Shown here: piece after piece, positions 25,854 to 35,570 of the stretch
Layout of the letters: the number at the start of each line of letters is the position of its first letter
Position numbering within the stretch: position 1 is the stretch's first letter
NCBI RefSeq assembly: GCF_006494375.1
Contig: NZ_VHIZ01000037.1
Span: forward strand, 62,001 to 126,000
Origin: Pantoea anthophila
GTDB taxonomy: Bacteria > Pseudomonadota > Gammaproteobacteria > Enterobacterales > Enterobacteriaceae
DNA: 64,000 bases
Reading direction: 5' to 3'
Position numbers and translations under genes: made by a program
Notes under the pieces: model-generated
The model's database searches: none
What the model saw: the letters and a program-made list of their open reading frames with translations, nothing else
Told to the model about the DNA's origin: nothing

Positions 25854-26989
25854 TGCGCTACCACTCTCTGCAGCGCGCGCGGCACCAGCCGGGTAAAATA
25901 CGCTACGGCCGGGCCTATCAGCGCCTCATCCGGATCGAAAGCGGCGTGATGCAAACCATACTCGCTGGCACTGCCGATGCTGACAAAGGCGCCCGGCACC
26001 TGTTGCAGGTAGAAAGCAAAATCTTCGCCACCCATCTGTGGCGTCTCCGCCTGTTCAGCGAGATAGCCGCTCTCGCGGGCGACGTCCAGCGCCACCTCCA
26101 CCCACGGCGGGGTATTGATCAGCGCAGGCGGACCAGCCGTCCATGCCAGTTCCGCGGTCGCGCCAAATCCTCCAGCAATACCCTGAATCAGTGCCCGGAT
26201 GCGATGCGGGATCTGCTCGCGGATCGCGCTGTTGTGGGTACGCACGGTTCCCTCCAGTTCGACGGTCTGGGGCAGCACATTCCAGGTATTCCCGGCGGTA
26301 AAGCGCGTGACGCTCAGCACGACGGTTTCCAGCGAGCTGAACACCCGACTCGGCAGGGTCTGCAGGGCCGTCACAATATGGCTGGCCACCACAATAGAAT
26401 CGATGCCCTCCTGGGGGCGGGCAGCATGCGCGCCTTTGCCCGCAACGCGGATCACAAAGCGATCCACATTGGCATAAAACGCGCCCGGGCGGCTGCGCAG
26501 GGTGCCCAGCGGCAGGTCGGGGGCATTATGCAGGCCAAATATCGCCTTCACGCCCTCCAGCGCACCCGCCGCGATCAGCTGCTGCGCACCATCGAAGGTC
26601 TCCTCAGCAGGCTGAAACAGAATCCGCACCCGGCCTGGCAGCGTGCTTTCCTGCTGCTTCAGCTGCAGGGCAACGCCCAGCATGACGGCGCTGTGAACGT
26701 CATGGCCGCAGGCGTGCATCACACCCGGCTGACGGGATCGCCACGGGCGGTCGATGATCTCCTCAATCGGTAGCGCATCTATGTCAGCACGCAGGGCGAT
26801 GAGCGCTTCACCGTGACCCATTTCTGCCACCACGCCCGTTTTCAGCCCCAGCGGCAACAGCCGTATCCCGGCCTCGGTCAGCCAGCGGCTCAGGCGTTCC
26901 GTGGTGGCAAATTCATGATTCGAGAGTTCAGGATGCTCGTGCAGTTCACGCCGCCACTGCACCAGCTGTTCGGTTAAAGGCAATGTCAT
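25850..26989 (-). CDS. M20 family amidohydrolase (N-acyl-amino-acid deacylase-like)
   Basis: 379 residues. Metal-site motifs are intact: ALRADIDALPI, MHACGHDVHSAVMLG, FQPAEE, and HNAPDLPLG; a dimerisation domain sits in the middle. Members remove N-acyl groups from amino acids or conjugates. The ATG at 26989 has AGGGAT upstream; the frame extends to 27070 without a better start. It is a paralog of the M20 gene at 40506, sharing the overall plan and the run QQVPGAFVSIGSASEYGLHHA almost exactly. Coupled to the VOC gene downstream. Confidence 0.87.
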   Translation of the reverse strand: MTLPLTEQLVQWRRELHEHPELSNHEFATTERLSRWLTEAGIRLLPLGLKTGVVAEMGHGEALIALRADIDALPIEEIIDRPWRSRQPGVMHACGHDVHSAVMLGVALQLKQQESTLPGRVRILFQPAEETFDGAQQLIAAGALEGVKAIFGLHNAPDLPLGTLRSRPGAFYANVDRFVIRVAGKGAHAARPQEGIDSIVVASHIVTALQTLPSRVFSSLETVVLSVTRFTAGNTWNVLPQTVELEGTVRTHNSAIREQIPHRIRALIQGIAGGFGATAELAWTAGPPALINTPPWVEVALDVARESGYLAEQAETPQMGGEDFAFYLQQVPGAFVSIGSASEYGLHHAAFDPDEALIGPAVAYFTRLVPRALQRVVAQ

Positions 26990-27347
26990 GGTTATCCCTG
27001 TGTTTCCGGCAGAAAAGGCTCGCCCGGCGTCAGCATCAGGCGGCTGGTCCAGGCAAAAAAGGTTGGGCATGAATCAGAGCGGGCAGGGAGAGCATGGCGC
27101 AGGGTGAAATAACGTCTTCATGATAAATTCCTTTGTTATTAATTGCCTCAGCAGGCGGAATCATCATCGAATGACGCAGGGCGCAGATAAAGAAACGAAT
27201 TGGTCAAAGCTTATCTGAAAAAAATAAATGCGGATTGCTGTCAGCTTCTCATACCAGTCGAATCATCCGCCACTCTCTATGATAGCGGTTATAATTGTGC
27301 ATATTTTGTTCGTAGCTAACAGATAACCCTATCCCGATGGAGTTTCT
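26990..27347. promoter_or_regulatory. Divergent promoter region
   Basis: About 360 bases between the M20 and FAD-protein starts. A good -10 (TATAAT, 27290-27295) reads toward the FAD gene; its -35 is poor, which hints at activator dependence. Nothing else recognised. Confidence 0.4.
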
Positions 27348-28778
27348 ATGAATAATCTGCATGTTGCTATTATTGGTGCTGGCGCAACCGGCGTGGCCGC
27401 ATTTATTGCCCTTGTCCGACAGGGGGCCTGCAAACGCATTACACTGCTGGATGCGTCGGGGCCCGCCATCGGGCAGGTTTATGCCAGTCAGCATCCGGAA
27501 CTCCTCTGTAATACCTCTGTTGAATTAATGTCTCTGTTACCGCCGCACTATCACGATTTACTTCATTACCTGCATGAGCATACAAATAACGGGATTACGC
27601 TGGCAGATTTTGTTTCCCGTAAAATCATCGGAGATTATATTCAGGATCGATATACCCGTTATCTCTCCCTGGCTTATCAGCAGGGCATAAGCGTCTCCTT
27701 TATCAGGGATGCGGGGAAACAGGTTATGCGTCAGCCGGGCGGTGATTATCTGATCGAAACCCGGCAGAGCGGCACCATTACAGCCGATGCGGTAATCGTC
27801 TGCACCGGTTACACGCATCCCGCGATTCCTGAGGCCCTGTCATCCTATCAGGGCGATCCTCTGTTTTTCGCTTCACCCTATCCGGAAAAACTGATGCTGG
27901 AAAAGATCCGGCCGGATAGTCATGTCCTCATCGTGGGAACACGGCTCTCCGCGATAGATGCGGCATTAGTTCTTTGCCGACAGGGTTGCCGGGTCAGCCT
28001 GGTTTCTCCCTCCGGCGACCTGCCGGCGGTGCGCTCTGCCGTCATGCTCAGACCCATTCAGGCTTCGCGACTCGCCTGGCTTACAGACAGCGCGGTAATC
28101 AGTGAACAGGTCAGGCCGGACATCAGAAAATGGGTGATCCGGCTGCTGGCTCACGCCTCGGCGACCTCCCTCAGAGAGCAGTTTGTCGCAGAGGCGGAGA
28201 GTATCCAGCGACTGCGGGAAGAGAGTGAACTGGCGCGTCAGGACAAAACGGAATGGCAGTACAGGATTGTCGGAATGATTAACGCGATCAATCAGCATTC
28301 GCACACACTCCCCGAGGCGGTTAAGCACTCCCTGAGCGCCTTTCTGCGGGCAACGGGACGCTATATCAGCGCGATGCCCTTAAAGAATGCCGAAAAATTG
28401 CTTGGTTATGTTGATAGCGGGTTATTAAGCGTTGAAAAACTGAGGGCTGACTCTCTGCAGAAATCAGATTCGGGCTGGACCCTCAGCAACCCGCAGGGCG
28501 AAATCACACACTTTGACGCCCTTGTCTGTGCCACCGGCTACGCACCGCCCACACATTCGATGACCCATAATGGGCTGCTCCTCGCGGATGCGCGTGACGC
28601 TTCAGCCGCACCGCCCCGGCTGAATAACCATTTGCAGCTGCATCTGGCCCACAGGGTGTCGCCTGAATCTGTCTGGCTGGCAGGCATATCAACGCATCTG
28701 TCCGTCCCGGTGGTGAATGCGCTGTTTGTCGCGGTCGAACAGGTGAACAGAATTGCACAACAAATCAAAAGATTATAA
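27348..28778 (+). CDS. FAD/NAD(P)-binding protein
   Basis: 476 residues. The N-terminus VAIIGAGATGVAAFIALV is a dinucleotide-binding motif, a second glycine motif lies at VLIVGTRLSAIDAALVL (about residue 200), and ALVCATGYAP near the end is the flavin-monooxygenase-type ATGY motif. This fits the FAD_NAD_binding_9 (PF13454) group of uncharacterised oxidoreductases. GGAG lies 6 bases before the ATG. It neighbours the desferrioxamine genes but is on the opposite strand, so a link is not shown. Confidence 0.72.
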   Translation: MNNLHVAIIGAGATGVAAFIALVRQGACKRITLLDASGPAIGQVYASQHPELLCNTSVELMSLLPPHYHDLLHYLHEHTNNGITLADFVSRKIIGDYIQDRYTRYLSLAYQQGISVSFIRDAGKQVMRQPGGDYLIETRQSGTITADAVIVCTGYTHPAIPEALSSYQGDPLFFASPYPEKLMLEKIRPDSHVLIVGTRLSAIDAALVLCRQGCRVSLVSPSGDLPAVRSAVMLRPIQASRLAWLTDSAVISEQVRPDIRKWVIRLLAHASATSLREQFVAEAESIQRLREESELARQDKTEWQYRIVGMINAINQHSHTLPEAVKHSLSAFLRATGRYISAMPLKNAEKLLGYVDSGLLSVEKLRADSLQKSDSGWTLSNPQGEITHFDALVCATGYAPPTHSMTHNGLLLADARDASAAPPRLNNHLQLHLAHRVSPESVWLAGISTHLSVPVVNALFVAVEQVNRIAQQIKRL

Positions 28779-28849
28779 GGATTGAGTGATCGCGTTGTGA
28801 TGCCGTCAGAGCAAGAGGCCTGCGTCCGGCCCCTTACCCTGACGAGACG

Positions 28850-30085
28850 CTACTCAGTACAGAGTGCCTGCTGGCGACACTGACTTTCGCGCAGAAACGC
28901 GCTGACCAGAACGAGCCACAGCAGACCGCAGGTCAGATTCACCAGGCTAAAGCCGCCGGTGCCGAAGCTGAAATAAGCCGTTTTCGCGGCTTCAATGCCC
29001 AGCGCAATAATCAGGATGCTCACCATGCCCAGCAGTGCCGCGACGCTGCCTTTTCCGGCGCTGCTGGAAAAGAGCGTCATACGATAAAGTCCGGCGTTAA
29101 TCAGCCCGGTGCCGAAGCCGTAAAGACTCATTCCGGCCGTGAGCCACAGATAGCTTTGCGGATTCAGCAGGGTGGCGACCACCGCAACGGTCAGTCCGCA
29201 GACTACTGGCCAGGCACCCAGCTTTACCGGCTGTTCAATCGGCAGACGGCTGGATAAACGGCCCAGCGTCAGGTTGCCCGCAATCATCGCGGCAAAGACC
29301 GGCAGCTGAAGCAGGGCATAGTCGATGCGGCTCAGTTGCGCGCCGTGGATCAGGATGACGGGTGAAAGCGCCACCCAGGCAATGCAGGGGACGCTGACCA
29401 GTCCGATAGCCAGTGAACCGCGCATCACCTGACGATCCTTCAGCAACGCCGCGTAACCGCTGATAATCGATCGCAGCGACAGCGCTTTTTGACGATCGCC
29501 CGCCGTTTCAGGCATGGCATACCAGAGCCCGGCCAGCGCCAGCGCCGCAACAGCGCCAATCAGCCAGAACAGCGTGCGCCATTCTCCCACGGTCAGAAAC
29601 GCCGCGCCCGCCAGCGGCCCGGCCAGCGGAGCCAGCAGGGCGACGTTGGCCATCAGCGCCATCATTTTGATGCTGAGCGACTCGGTAAACGCCTCCTGGA
29701 TCGCTGCATAACCCACTGCACCGATGAAACAGAGGCTGATCCCCTGCAGGAAGCGCAGCAGAACGAACTGCTCAATGCTTTGTACCCAGTGCGTTGCGAT
29801 GCAGGAGAGCATAAAGAAGGTCACGCCACCGATCAGCACCGGACGCCGTCCGATGCGGTCCGAGAGCGGGCCAAGCAGCCACTGCAGCAGGATGCCACCG
29901 GCCAGGTAAGCAGTCAGGGAGGTGGAGACCCACTCCGGCCCCACCTTAAACTCCTGAGTCACCAGCAGCATACCGGGCTGGATCATGTCATGGGCGATAT
30001 AGGTCGCAAACTCAAACAGCACCAGCGACAGGGGAAAGATCAGATGCCGCCGGGTCAGCTTTGCGACCGGAATAAAAGAGGACAT
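28850..30085 (-). CDS. MFS exporter, MdfA-like, putative siderophore exporter (DfoS-like)
   Basis: 411 residues with 12 predicted membrane segments and clear MdfA resemblance: IAHDMIQPGMLLV, TAYLAGGILLQWLLGPLSDRIGRRPV and LRFLQGISLCFIGAVGYAAIQE. MdfA acidic residues in the first helix (the Glu and Asp of FEFATYIAHDM) are kept. It follows dfoJAC on the same strand, and Pantoea dfo clusters are described with an MFS exporter, so ferrioxamine export is a reasonable inference. A strong terminator between dfoC and this gene suggests partly separate expression. Confidence 0.72.
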   Translation of the reverse strand: MSSFIPVAKLTRRHLIFPLSLVLFEFATYIAHDMIQPGMLLVTQEFKVGPEWVSTSLTAYLAGGILLQWLLGPLSDRIGRRPVLIGGVTFFMLSCIATHWVQSIEQFVLLRFLQGISLCFIGAVGYAAIQEAFTESLSIKMMALMANVALLAPLAGPLAGAAFLTVGEWRTLFWLIGAVAALALAGLWYAMPETAGDRQKALSLRSIISGYAALLKDRQVMRGSLAIGLVSVPCIAWVALSPVILIHGAQLSRIDYALLQLPVFAAMIAGNLTLGRLSSRLPIEQPVKLGAWPVVCGLTVAVVATLLNPQSYLWLTAGMSLYGFGTGLINAGLYRMTLFSSSAGKGSVAALLGMVSILIIALGIEAAKTAYFSFGTGGFSLVNLTCGLLWLVLVSAFLRESQCRQQALCTE

Positions 30086-30110
30086 TACAGATTCCTGCGA
30101 TAACTCATTA

Positions 30111-30139
30111 AAAAAAAGGCGGCCACCCAGGTGACCGCC
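30111..30139 (-). terminator. Intrinsic terminator after dfoC
   Basis: Read on the minus strand, GGCGGTCACC pairs (9 of 10) with GGTGGCCGCC and is followed by seven to eight T. It lies between dfoC and the MFS gene. Confidence 0.8.
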
Positions 30140-30164
30140 TGACCATTACGTGACAGGGTAACGC

Positions 30165-32519
30165 TTAGCGCCAGCGCGCGATCGGGTTGACCAGGGTGCC
30201 GGCAAATTTCAGGTTCTCCGCCGGGTCGGTGAGGTTGATCATCTGCTGGTTGTTGGCCAGCTGCAGGCGGTTAAGGCAGGAGCGGGTGAACTCTGGCGCA
30301 AACATGTCATAGCGCGCAAACTTCGTCGCCAGCTGCGGATGCGCCTGCTGATAATCCTTCACGCATTCCGCTACCGACTGCCAGAACTGCTCCTCAGGCA
30401 GTGTGCCTGACTGGTCGAGGATCGCGCTGATAAAGCGGAAAATGCAGTCAAAGACGTCGGTGAAGATCGACAGCAGTTTAAGCTCCTCCGGCACATCCAC
30501 CGCCAGTCGCTGCACACCTTCCGGCAGCACGGCATCCGGGTTCATCACCGCGATCTCCTCGCCGATATCCTTCATATAGGCGCTGACCGGTACGTTGTTT
30601 TCCAGCAGCATAATCAGGTTTTCGCCGTGCGGCATAAAGACCAGGTCATGCTGATAGAAGCAGTGCAGCAGCGGACTGAGGTAGCAGGTCAGATAGCGAT
30701 CAATCCACTGCTTCGCGGGTAAACCGGAATCGGCAATCAGCGCGGGCAGCAATGCCTGCTGATGGTGATCGACGTGCAGGAACGAGGCCATGGTCATCAG
30801 ACGCTGACCGGGTTGCAGGCTGGCCGCCGGATTATCGCGCCACAGGGCGGCAAACATCTTCTTGTAAGCGGAGTCGCCTTTAATCGCCTGCTCGTAATAG
30901 CGGTTGTGATAGCCGACCGAAGCAACTTCGCGCAGGATGCGGAAATCGCACTTCTTCAGCCAGGCATCGCCTGTCACCAGCTGCTCCAGCCAGCCGTTGA
31001 TGGCTGGTGTGGTCGCCATGTAGTAGGGCGACAGACCGCGCATAAAGCCCATGTTCAGCACCGAAAGCGCGGTTTTCACGTAGCGCTTTTCCGGCTGACT
31101 GCGGTTATAGAAGGTGCGGATGGACTGCTGCGCCTGATAGGCGTCGTCGCCCGTGCCGAGCCAGACAATATCGTGATTCGCGATGTCCGCGGCGAAAACC
31201 GTCAGCAGTTTGTTCTGCCACTGCCACGGGTGCACCGGCATCAGGATATACTCCTCAACCGCCAGCCCTTTTTGCTCCAGCTGCGCATTAAACTGCTCAA
31301 CGGTGTTCTGGCCCAGCTCATCACGCAGCAGCTGCTCGTAACTCAGCTCGCTCAGGCTGGCGAAATGCGCATTGCGGCGATGGACCGCGACCCAGATAAG
31401 GTGAACCGGCGCGGCGGCTTCGGGTGCATAGGCCAGGTAGTCCTGCGCATCAAAGCCGATGCGGCCGTTGTTCGCGACAAAGCAGGGATGACCTTCGGTC
31501 ATGGCCGCCTCAACGGTCTGGAAATCCGCGGAGACCAGTGCCTGACTGTCCGGATTGTGCTTCTGCAGCTTATAGACAGCGCTACAGAGGGTGCTGCTGA
31601 TCTCTTCCATGTAGGTAGCCAGCAGCGCCTGGGGAATGCCGATCTCCCCGTTGAACTCCACGATAAACTTCAGCGCATCCAGCGGCAGATCATGGCCATT
31701 CTCCTGCTTACGGAGCGAACCCGCGTCAATCTCCCAGTGATCCAGCGCCAGCCGCGCCGCGCGGAAATGGTAGCTCGCCTCGCCACCCGGCACCGCCAGC
31801 TGATAGCTGCCGTTGCCGGATTCCTGCGGCGCGATGATTTTTTCATGCGCAAACTCGGCAATCGCTTTGCGGATCAGCATGCGGTTTGCCTGCGCCCAGT
31901 TGTCGCCCGTCAGATGCGTGCCGTTCATCAGTGAAGAGGGGGTGGTCATAGTCTGCGACTCCTGCAGTAACGCGTGTTGATAATCTTCCCGCTGGCAGAA
32001 GGCCAGCCAGGCGGTTTTATGGCCCAGGTCGAGGGTATGCTGATAGCGGAAACCGGCACGCCTGTTCAGAACGTGGATCTTCTCGTTGCGCACGTCCGGC
32101 TCGACCACCACGCGGTTCACTTCGGGACGGCTGAACATATAGTCCATCACCAGCGAAAAGACCTGCCAGCTGAACGCGCGGATCGGCTTGCTGGCCGGGG
32201 CAATCAGGATGTGCATGCCGTAGTCATCGGGCGCAGCCGGGTAAAATTTTCCAATCTCATCATCACAGGCGCGATAACACTCAATCAGACAGATCGGCTG
32301 ATCGTTGCAGCAGCCAATCAGTGCCGCTTTGGGATCCTTTGCCGTCAGTGTCTGATAGAACGCCGCAACCTGCTCCAGGCTCTGCTGCTGCATGCCCCAG
32401 AAGCGCGCATAGTCGCGGGTGACCCAGCTGTGGATGAGCGGCGCATCGCTGGCCTGCATCGGACGAAGGGTGAACAGACCCGCGGGACGGCGGGCGCTGA
32501 ACAGGATAGATGAACTCAT
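30165..32519 (-). CDS. dfoC: Desferrioxamine synthetase DfoC (acyltransferase + NIS synthetase fusion)
   Basis: 784 residues. Residues about 1-185 are a GNAT acyltransferase like DesC/AlcB (TLRPMQASDAPLIHSWV). About 195-784 form an IucA/IucC-type NIS synthetase like DesD, including HPCFVANNGRIGF and the C-terminal ferric-reductase-like FhuF segment (VFMPHGENLIMLLENNVP). The protein acylates N-hydroxycadaverine with succinyl-CoA, then joins and closes the units with ATP to make desferrioxamine E-type siderophores. Its ATG comes 1 base after the dfoA stop. The fusion of DesC and DesD is normal in Erwiniaceae. Confidence 0.93.
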   Translation of the reverse strand: MSSSILFSARRPAGLFTLRPMQASDAPLIHSWVTRDYARFWGMQQQSLEQVAAFYQTLTAKDPKAALIGCCNDQPICLIECYRACDDEIGKFYPAAPDDYGMHILIAPASKPIRAFSWQVFSLVMDYMFSRPEVNRVVVEPDVRNEKIHVLNRRAGFRYQHTLDLGHKTAWLAFCQREDYQHALLQESQTMTTPSSLMNGTHLTGDNWAQANRMLIRKAIAEFAHEKIIAPQESGNGSYQLAVPGGEASYHFRAARLALDHWEIDAGSLRKQENGHDLPLDALKFIVEFNGEIGIPQALLATYMEEISSTLCSAVYKLQKHNPDSQALVSADFQTVEAAMTEGHPCFVANNGRIGFDAQDYLAYAPEAAAPVHLIWVAVHRRNAHFASLSELSYEQLLRDELGQNTVEQFNAQLEQKGLAVEEYILMPVHPWQWQNKLLTVFAADIANHDIVWLGTGDDAYQAQQSIRTFYNRSQPEKRYVKTALSVLNMGFMRGLSPYYMATTPAINGWLEQLVTGDAWLKKCDFRILREVASVGYHNRYYEQAIKGDSAYKKMFAALWRDNPAASLQPGQRLMTMASFLHVDHHQQALLPALIADSGLPAKQWIDRYLTCYLSPLLHCFYQHDLVFMPHGENLIMLLENNVPVSAYMKDIGEEIAVMNPDAVLPEGVQRLAVDVPEELKLLSIFTDVFDCIFRFISAILDQSGTLPEEQFWQSVAECVKDYQQAHPQLATKFARYDMFAPEFTRSCLNRLQLANNQQMINLTDPAENLKFAGTLVNPIARWR

Positions 32520-32520
32520 T

Positions 32521-33813
32521 TCAGCGCTCCGTTTTAGCCGGGAAGGTCTGGAAGGCGATCTGACGCTCGATCGGGTAAACCTCGCGTCCGGTCAGTTCGC
32601 GCAGCAGCACCGAGTTGCGGTAGCAGGCCATCCCCAGATCCGGGGTGACAAAGCCGTGGGTGTGTAGCTCGGCGTTTTGGACAAAGACCTGATTGTGATG
32701 GTCAATGCTGTAGTTGCGCTGCACGTCGTAACGGCCTTTCTCATCCCAGCGCAGACGCGCGGTGATCCCCTCCAGAAACATCGGTGGCCGATAGTGATAG
32801 CCGGTTGCCATCACCAGCCCTTCGGTGCGGCGGGTAAAGGTACAGTCCTGCTCCTCCTGATGCAGCGTCAGCTCAAATTCCCCCTCCGGCAGCCAGCGCA
32901 TCGCGGTCAGGGCCGAGTGGGTGAAGAGATTGACGTTCAGATCGCCATCGAGCTGTTTAACGTACATCAGATCGTAAATGTCATTAATCAGGCTGCTGTT
33001 GATCCCCTTGTAGAGGTTCTTATGACGGGCATTGAGTTCGTCGCGGGTGCTGGCAGGCAGGGCGTGGAAGTAGTCCACCCACTCCGGCGAGGTCATCTCC
33101 AGCGTCAGCTTGGTGTACTCCAGCGGGTAAAAGCGCGGCGCTCGGGTGATCCAGTTGAGCTGATAACCAAAGCGATCGATATCGGTCAGCAGGTCATAGT
33201 AGATCTCCGCTGCACTCTGACCGCTGCCCAGCACGGTTATCGACCGCTTCTGCTGCAACGCGGCTTTGTTCGCCAGATAGTGACTGGAGTGGGTCAGGCG
33301 CTGACGATGCGGCTGGCTGCATTCCGGCATCCAGGCCACCGGGCCGGTGCCGAGAATCAGATGGCGCGCCTGATAACGCTGTTTCTCGCCGCTGCGGGTC
33401 TCCCTGACCTCCAGCTGATAGAGGCCGGAGGCCTCATCGTAGCTGACATACTCGACGTGGCTGTTCCAGCGCAGATTCGACAGCTTTGAGCTGGCCCACT
33501 GGCAATACTGGTTGTACTCCTTGCGCATCAGGAAGAAGTCTTCCCGGATGTAGAACGAGTAGAGTTTCCCCTTCTCCTTCATGTAATTAAGCAGGCTGTA
33601 CGGGCTGGTCGGATCGGCCAGCGTCACCAGGTCAGCCATGAACGGGGTCTGCAGATGGGCGCTTTCCAGCATCATGCCGGTGTGCCAGTCAAATCCCGGA
33701 TTCTCATCCAGGAAAAGACCGTTCAGACCCTCAACCGGCTCACTCAGGCAGGCGAGACTCAGGTTAAAAGGGCCGATGCCGATGCCAATAAAATCGTAAA
33801 CAGGACTCTTCAT
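32521..33813 (-). CDS. dfoA: Cadaverine N-hydroxylase DfoA
   Basis: 430 residues of the lysine/ornithine N-monooxygenase family. The FAD motif is at the N-terminus (FIGIGIGPFNLSLACL), the NADPH motif at TVLGSGQSAAEIYYDLL (about 200), and LVMATGYHYRPP marks the C-terminal ATGY element. It hydroxylates cadaverine to N-hydroxycadaverine using FAD, NADPH and oxygen. The ATG at 33813 has GGGAGAG upstream, and comes 1 base after the dfoJ stop. Confidence 0.93.
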   Translation of the reverse strand: MKSPVYDFIGIGIGPFNLSLACLSEPVEGLNGLFLDENPGFDWHTGMMLESAHLQTPFMADLVTLADPTSPYSLLNYMKEKGKLYSFYIREDFFLMRKEYNQYCQWASSKLSNLRWNSHVEYVSYDEASGLYQLEVRETRSGEKQRYQARHLILGTGPVAWMPECSQPHRQRLTHSSHYLANKAALQQKRSITVLGSGQSAAEIYYDLLTDIDRFGYQLNWITRAPRFYPLEYTKLTLEMTSPEWVDYFHALPASTRDELNARHKNLYKGINSSLINDIYDLMYVKQLDGDLNVNLFTHSALTAMRWLPEGEFELTLHQEEQDCTFTRRTEGLVMATGYHYRPPMFLEGITARLRWDEKGRYDVQRNYSIDHHNQVFVQNAELHTHGFVTPDLGMACYRNSVLLRELTGREVYPIERQIAFQTFPAKTER

Positions 33814-33814
33814 T

Positions 33815-35377
33815 TCACATCTCTCCCTGGTTCGCCGCGCGCAGCGCAGACGCCCGGACCTGCTCGCGGCCATAGTGCGCAATCAGGCTCAGCACATCTT
33901 CGAGGTCGGCAGGGGTCGTGGTCGGATTTAGCAGGGTAAATTTCAGGTACTGACGGCCGTCGACTTTGGTGCCGGCAATCACAGCATTTCCGGAGCGGAA
34001 CAGCGCTTTGCGGATCGCGGCGTTGATTTCGTCGATCTGCGCATCACTGGCGTGTTTGCCCGGCACGTAACGGAAAATCTGGGTGGTCAGCTCCGGGGCG
34101 TGCAGCACTTCGATAGACGGGTGATCGCTCAGCAGTTGATGCGCCGTCTGCGTCAGCGCGATCAGGGTATCGAAGGCCTCACCCAGCGCCGCCGGCCCCA
34201 TGACGCGCAGCGTCAGCCACATTTTCAGGGCATCAAAACGGCGGGTGGTCTGAATGCTCTTGTTGACCAGATTTGGCGTCCCTTCCTGCTGGGCGCTGAG
34301 CGGATTCAGGTAGTCGGCATGGTGGGTGACATGCTTCAGGTTCTGACTATCCCGGACGAAGAAGGCCCCGCAGCTGACAGTCTGGAAGAAGGATTTGTGA
34401 TAATCGACGGTGACGGAATCCGCCCGCTCAATGCCGTTCAGACGTGAGCGATGCTGCTCAGAGACCAGCAGCCCGCAGCCATAGGCGGCGTCAACGTGCA
34501 TCCATAAACCGTAATCGTCACAGAGACGGGCGATTTCCGGCAGCGGATCGATGCTGCCAAAATCGGTGGTGCCGCTGGTAGCGACAACCGCAATCGGGAT
34601 CAGCCCTTCGCTGCGGCAGCGCTCAATCTCCTGCGCCAGCAGGGCCGGGTCCATGCGGAACTGCTCGTCGTGATCGATAGCGATCACCGCATCGTAACCC
34701 AGCCCCAGGATCGCCATCGATTTCTGGATGCTGAAGTGGCTGAGCTTCGACGTAAAGACGCGCCACTTCGGTGCGGTCTCTGGCAGGCCGCGCTGCTTGA
34801 TCAGGTGACCGGGATGATGCGCCGCGCACCAGCTGTCACGCGCCAGCAGCATCGCCATCAGATTCGACTGGGTGCCACCACTGGTGAAGATCCCGTCTGA
34901 TCCGGCGGGCAGGCCGATGCGGCCCAGCGTCCAGTCGATCACCTTCTGCTCAATGAGGGTGCCGCCTGCGCTCTGATCCCAGGTGTCCACTGAGCTGTTC
35001 ACCGCCGCCATGATCTGTTCAGCCATCAGCGAAGGCAGCACTACAGGGCAGTTGAGGTGCGCCAGATATTTCGGGTGATGGAACCAGACGGCGTCACGCA
35101 GATAGAGCTGACTCAGCTCCGCCAGAGCGTCATCGTTGTTACCCAGAGGACGGTCAAGATCGACATCGCTGAATTCCGCCGCCAGTTCATGAGGCAGGAT
35201 GCCGCTGAACGGCTTCTCAACACCGGTGACGGTGCGGGTCATCAGCGCCAGCACCTCCTGCGTCTGCTGCGACCAGGCAGCCAGTTGCCGATCGTTGAAA
35301 ATCGCCGTTTCGGCCGTGCAGGCAGTGGAGGCCGGTTCGAAGTCCTGTGCCGATTGAATAGATGAGCGTAAAAGCAT
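33815..35377 (-). CDS. dfoJ: PLP-dependent lysine decarboxylase DfoJ
   Basis: 520 residues of the group II PLP decarboxylases (DABA/glutamate decarboxylase-like, as DesA). SGGTQSNLMAMLLAR (about 166-180), HVDAAYGCG (about 294-302) and the PLP lysine Lys328 in VDYHKSFFQ are intact. It makes cadaverine from lysine, the first step toward desferrioxamine. AGGA lies 7 bases before the ATG. First gene of the dfoJAC operon, transcribed from the Fur-type promoter at about 35.6 kb through a leader of roughly 190 bases. Confidence 0.92.
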   Translation of the reverse strand: MLLRSSIQSAQDFEPASTACTAETAIFNDRQLAAWSQQTQEVLALMTRTVTGVEKPFSGILPHELAAEFSDVDLDRPLGNNDDALAELSQLYLRDAVWFHHPKYLAHLNCPVVLPSLMAEQIMAAVNSSVDTWDQSAGGTLIEQKVIDWTLGRIGLPAGSDGIFTSGGTQSNLMAMLLARDSWCAAHHPGHLIKQRGLPETAPKWRVFTSKLSHFSIQKSMAILGLGYDAVIAIDHDEQFRMDPALLAQEIERCRSEGLIPIAVVATSGTTDFGSIDPLPEIARLCDDYGLWMHVDAAYGCGLLVSEQHRSRLNGIERADSVTVDYHKSFFQTVSCGAFFVRDSQNLKHVTHHADYLNPLSAQQEGTPNLVNKSIQTTRRFDALKMWLTLRVMGPAALGEAFDTLIALTQTAHQLLSDHPSIEVLHAPELTTQIFRYVPGKHASDAQIDEINAAIRKALFRSGNAVIAGTKVDGRQYLKFTLLNPTTTPADLEDVLSLIAHYGREQVRASALRAANQGEM

Positions 35378-35483
35378 GTTCAGTTCCTGTGCGTTAAAAC
35401 CATAACCCTGCCGACCTGAATCAGCAGCGTGGGATATCCGCTCAAAACTCCAGTAAACATAAAAATGACTAACCAGATAAAAG

Positions 35484-35509
35484 CCCTGACAATCCTGGGG
35501 ACCAGGGTT
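35484..35509 (-). promoter_or_regulatory. Hairpin in dfoJ leader, possible attenuator
   Basis: On the minus strand two alternative stems form: CCTGG with CCAGG around a tight loop, or AACCCTG with CAGGG across 14 bases followed by CTTTTATC. It lies about 110-130 bases before the dfoJ start. Confidence 0.35.
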
Positions 35510-35570
35510 TTCATCCTGAAACAGGTAAATACCGCATATTTTTTGTGGATTAGGCCGCGTTTATCGCGTT

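Noticed and set aside
30762-31934. 390-codon open frame opposite dfoC
   Set aside because: Antisense to dfoC, without ribosome site or plausible fold.
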